Source: Anaerolineae bacterium (GTDB lineage Bacteria; Chloroflexota; Anaerolineae; Promineifilales; Promineifilaceae). Taken from it: DNA of 18,132 nt. Position numbers and translations under genes: made by a program. Positions 15,883 to 18,132 of this stretch are shown piece after piece. Positions within the stretch are counted from its first letter, which is position 1. Each line of letters opens with the position of its first letter. The notes under the pieces are model-generated. The model saw nothing but the letters and a program-made list of their open reading frames with translations. It did not search any database and had not been told where the DNA came from. Where the stretch lies: contig JANQGC010000235.1 of NCBI GenBank assembly GCA_028277515.1, positions 1 to 18,132 on the forward strand, written 5' to 3'.

Positions 15883-17454
15883 ATGACAACGACTGAAAAA
15901 ACAAGTTTTGAAGATCGAATCCAAAAACCAGCCTATTTACTATTTCTGGTGGTGGTTTTATTATTCTTGATCATTGGATTCGTAAATCTTGTCGATCATA
16001 CCAGTCGAAATCCCGTTGTGTTAGGACGCTATTCCTGGGGATCTTTTATTTTTATGGTGGTTTATACCATCGGTATGTTAGGTTGGGCGTCTTTGCTGCT
16101 ACGGCCGAATGACGATCGCTGGTTAAGGCGCATCCTTGATTTCATTCAAATGCGACCCCCTATAGCTATCGGCATCTTCGTCATTTATGGCATCATTATC
16201 TGGCAATTTTTCGCTGTGCCCCGGCGCTGGGTCGCGTTCCCGGCGCTCCAGGTTTTACTCGTCATCCTCATGTTTTTAAGCGGGGGCATCCTGCTCTTTT
16301 ACCGCTGGGGCGACGACACACGGCCGCAGTTATGGCGCAAAGTGATTGCCTACGCTCTTGCCTTTTTACTGGTCCTAGAAATCATCATGCAGGCGCTTTC
16401 CTATTTTGGCGCTTTACCCAGCCTGACCCGGTTGACCGACAGCTTTTCTCCCTACAGCCGGATTTACTACAACAATGAAGGATTTCAGAATACGACGGCC
16501 AATAACTGGGGCTGGCATTATCCGCCGTTTGAATTATCGGATGATTCCTACCGCATCATTCTTCTGGGTGACAGCTTCCTTCAGGCATTCCAGGTTGACA
16601 AAGAAGAAAACCTGGGTGTTCGTTTAGAAGAGATGCTAAACCAGGAACTGCCTGAAGGCCAGACCATTGAGGTGCTGGGTTTAGGCCACCCGGATTATGG
16701 ACCTGGGGTCTATATGGATCAGATCATCCTGGAATTTGCCCTGGAGGCATTTAATCCGGATGAGGCCATCATCTTCTTTGATATTGGCAATGATTTTCAA
16801 TCATCCCAATCACCGGAAGAAGCGATTGCCCATTTTATTATTGATGAGGAAGGAGGGGTCGTTCTCCATCCGGACAACTGGCTGCCTCACCATGAGCTTG
16901 GACACGAAATTTTGCGCGGATACGAACCAACTCAATTAGTGGAACTGGTAAAAACCCATTATCTGACACCCAGGGTTGTAATGGAACTCATCGGACCTTC
17001 AAGCGCGGCCGCTTCCGGAGCGAGTGAACCATTTAACTGGTTTCTTTATAACGAGCAGACAGATGATCTGGCTCAGACGATTGCCGGCGGCCAATTGAAA
17101 ACGGGCATCAACCAGCTTAAAGCGTTTGGCGTTGACGTTCGTATGGTAACGATCCCCGCGTTCCCCGTCGAATTTTATGAAGCGGATACGTGGCAATCAG
17201 AGGTAAGCGATGGTGATCTGCTTCACCCGGAAAATGAACTGCGTCGATTTGCCGAGGAGCAAGGGATTCCCTTCTTCGGTTTAGGCCATTACCTGGCGTC
17301 GCAGGAAGCTGCTCCCGATCAAGTGCAAGATTTTTACTTCAATGATGGGCAAGGTCATTATACGGCCGAAGGGCATGCTTTTGCGGCCGAAGCGGTTTAC
17401 AACTGCTTTTTTAGCCAATCGTTGAGTGAAGGTGAGGGGTGTGATAACCCTTAA
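15883..17454 (+). CDS. Membrane protein with C-terminal SGNH-hydrolase-like domain
   Basis: A 523-residue protein when started at ATG 15883, with GAGGAA 10 nt upstream; an in-frame TTG 45 nt earlier is less likely. Five hydrophobic helices occupy about residues 16-175, followed by a soluble domain with SGNH blocks: LLGDSF (block I, Ser231), DIGNDF (block III, Asn303) and, near the C-terminus, NDGQGHYTAEGH (Asp488, His492). The Asp-to-His spacing is longer than the usual DxxH or DGH, so the exact catalytic pair needs checking. Such domains act as esterases or O-acyltransferases, often on surface polysaccharides. The topology places it at the membrane; the side of the domain is not clear. It precedes an NRPS gene by 109 bp, separated by repeat copy D. 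Specific substrate unknown. Confidence 0.8.
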   Translation: MTTTEKTSFEDRIQKPAYLLFLVVVLLFLIIGFVNLVDHTSRNPVVLGRYSWGSFIFMVVYTIGMLGWASLLLRPNDDRWLRRILDFIQMRPPIAIGIFVIYGIIIWQFFAVPRRWVAFPALQVLLVILMFLSGGILLFYRWGDDTRPQLWRKVIAYALAFLLVLEIIMQALSYFGALPSLTRLTDSFSPYSRIYYNNEGFQNTTANNWGWHYPPFELSDDSYRIILLGDSFLQAFQVDKEENLGVRLEEMLNQELPEGQTIEVLGLGHPDYGPGVYMDQIILEFALEAFNPDEAIIFFDIGNDFQSSQSPEEAIAHFIIDEEGGVVLHPDNWLPHHELGHEILRGYEPTQLVELVKTHYLTPRVVMELIGPSSAAASGASEPFNWFLYNEQTDDLAQTIAGGQLKTGINQLKAFGVDVRMVTIPAFPVEFYEADTWQSEVSDGDLLHPENELRRFAEEQGIPFFGLGHYLASQEAAPDQVQDFYFNDGQGHYTAEGHAFAAEAVYNCFFSQSLSEGEGCDNP

Positions 17455-17467
17455 CATTTTATGAATT

Positions 17468-17521
17468 GTAACTGGGGATTCCATTCTTCATTGCAGGGCG
17501 CGAAATGGATTTCGCGGTTAC
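17468..17521 (-). repeat. Three-way-junction intergenic repeat, copy D (inverted)
   Basis: Corresponds to the reverse complement of copy C: outer GTAAC/GTTAC, a hairpin with GGGGA/TCTTC arms closed through two G-T pairs, and CGCGAAA-TGGA-TTTCGCG. It begins 14 bp after the SGNH gene stop and could double as a transcription terminator or processing site ahead of the NRPS gene. Confidence 0.75.
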
Positions 17522-17563
17522 AAAGTTGACATCTGAAAAACCCTGGATACAGCCACCAACAAT

Positions 17564-18132
17564 ATGAAGGAAAAAGAAAAGCAGCCAGGCTGGGACCTTT
17601 GGAATGCCACTGAGCAAGATTATCCAAGTGAAAGCAGCCTGCCCGATCTCTTTAGCGAACAAGCAAAGAAAACACCACAGCGCACCGCCGTTACATTTGA
17701 GGGCCAATCATTAACTTACGCCCAACTTGACCGGCGGAGCAATTATCTGGCGGCCGTTCTGAAAAATATGGAAGTGGGCAGGCAAACCCTCGTCGGGTTA
17801 TATGTCCAGCGGTCCCTGGATATGGTTGTCGGACTTCTGGCTATCCTCAAGGCGGGCGGGGCTTACATTCCTCTTGATCCCGATTTCCCTCAAGCGCGTA
17901 TCAAATTGATGTTGGATGATGCTAACCCCGAAGTCATGGTTAGCCAGGGCAGTTTGTTGGCCGGTCTGAATTTTACACCAGAGCATATTTTGGATCTGGA
18001 TCAATTTACGGCTGATTCAATGGAGGTTCAACAAGAAGCAGACCACGTTGATGATAGGGTGAACAGTGAGCAGTTGGCCTATCTGATTTACACTTCCGGG
18101 TCCACCGGTAAACCGAAGGGGGTGCAGATCAC
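17564..18132 (+). CDS. Nonribosomal peptide synthetase, N-terminal adenylation domain (runs off the window)
   Basis: 189 residues of an NRPS, cut by the window end. Adenylation motifs in order: A1-like LTYAQLDRRSNYLA (50-63), A2 LKAGGAYIPLDPDFP (95-109) and A3 YTSGSTGKPKG (176-186). These belong to ANL enzymes that activate an amino acid as its adenylate for loading on a carrier domain; the substrate-code residues lie beyond the window. The N-terminus reads WNATEQDYP...LFSEQAKKTPQRTAV, the linker that normally follows a condensation domain, yet no condensation domain precedes it: an in-frame stop is at 17534-17536. So the module starts with adenylation, as in initiation modules. The ribosome site is weak. 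The A2 wording (GGAYIPLDP) favours NRPS over other ANL enzymes. Confidence 0.92.
   Translation, partial: MKEKEKQPGWDLWNATEQDYPSESSLPDLFSEQAKKTPQRTAVTFEGQSLTYAQLDRRSNYLAAVLKNMEVGRQTLVGLYVQRSLDMVVGLLAILKAGGAYIPLDPDFPQARIKLMLDDANPEVMVSQGSLLAGLNFTPEHILDLDQFTADSMEVQQEADHVDDRVNSEQLAYLIYTSGSTGKPKGVQI

Noticed and set aside
1108..17521. Integron attC sites, suggested by the GTTAC ends and internal hairpins
   Set aside because: The ends do not fit the GTTRRRY/RYYYAAC core, and the genes between copies are long, in different orientations and organised in operons, not cassettes.

Overview
The window (about 18.1 kb, roughly half G+C by eye) looks like a chromosomal segment of an environmental bacterium. 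Several traits fit Chloroflexota (Anaerolineae/Caldilineae-like): a lipoprotein with a long Thr/Pro linker, large hybrid histidine kinases, FtsX-type ABC exporters and a frequent CGGCCG hexamer. This is a weak, style-based inference; no rRNA, tRNA or other phylogenetic marker apart from cysS is present.

Layout. On the minus strand at the left edge: a DUF4258-type toxin gene, an overlapping YgiT-type zinc-finger gene (probable toxin-antitoxin pair), and 2 nt later the 5' part of a zinc alcohol dehydrogenase that runs out of the window. Then, on the plus strand, two signalling genes: a six-helix membrane hybrid kinase (HisKA-HATPase-REC-REC-HPt) and a soluble REC-HisKA-HATPase kinase. A perfect hairpin separates them from a convergent minus-strand operon (9923 down to 5555): ABC ATPase, FtsX-type permease, and a PLP enzyme of the Cys/Met family. 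Divergent from this operon is a secreted Thr/Pro-linker lipoprotein with an HExxH metalloprotease signature. Plus-strand genes follow: E1-alpha and E1-beta of a 2-oxo-acid/acetoin dehydrogenase and cysS, probably one operon; a membrane protein with an SGNH hydrolase domain; and, at the right edge, the start of a nonribosomal peptide synthetase (adenylation domain A1-A3 motifs seen).

The most unusual content lies between genes. (1) Four copies of a ~53-bp element that can fold as a three-way junction (outer GTAAC/GTTAC stem plus two hairpins). Two sequence subtypes keep the fold although both hairpin stems differ. (2) A 126-bp non-autonomous transposon-like element (15626-15751) with 11-bp terminal inverted repeats and a perfect 9-bp direct duplication TAAAATGAG on both sides. 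(3) A mirror-image promoter pair (10189-10287) between the lipoprotein and the ABC operon, each arm reading TTGACAAATCT-N11-ACTTAATAA. (4) A 33-bp near-perfect palindrome that forms the last codons of the ABC ATPase gene.

How the genes may work together (inference): the ABC exporter and the lipoprotein share a symmetric control region and so may be co-regulated at the cell envelope. The first kinase's HPt domain could feed the receiver of the second kinase, but no DNA-binding output regulator is encoded here. The SGNH membrane protein and the NRPS may begin a natural-product or surface-modification locus continuing to the right.
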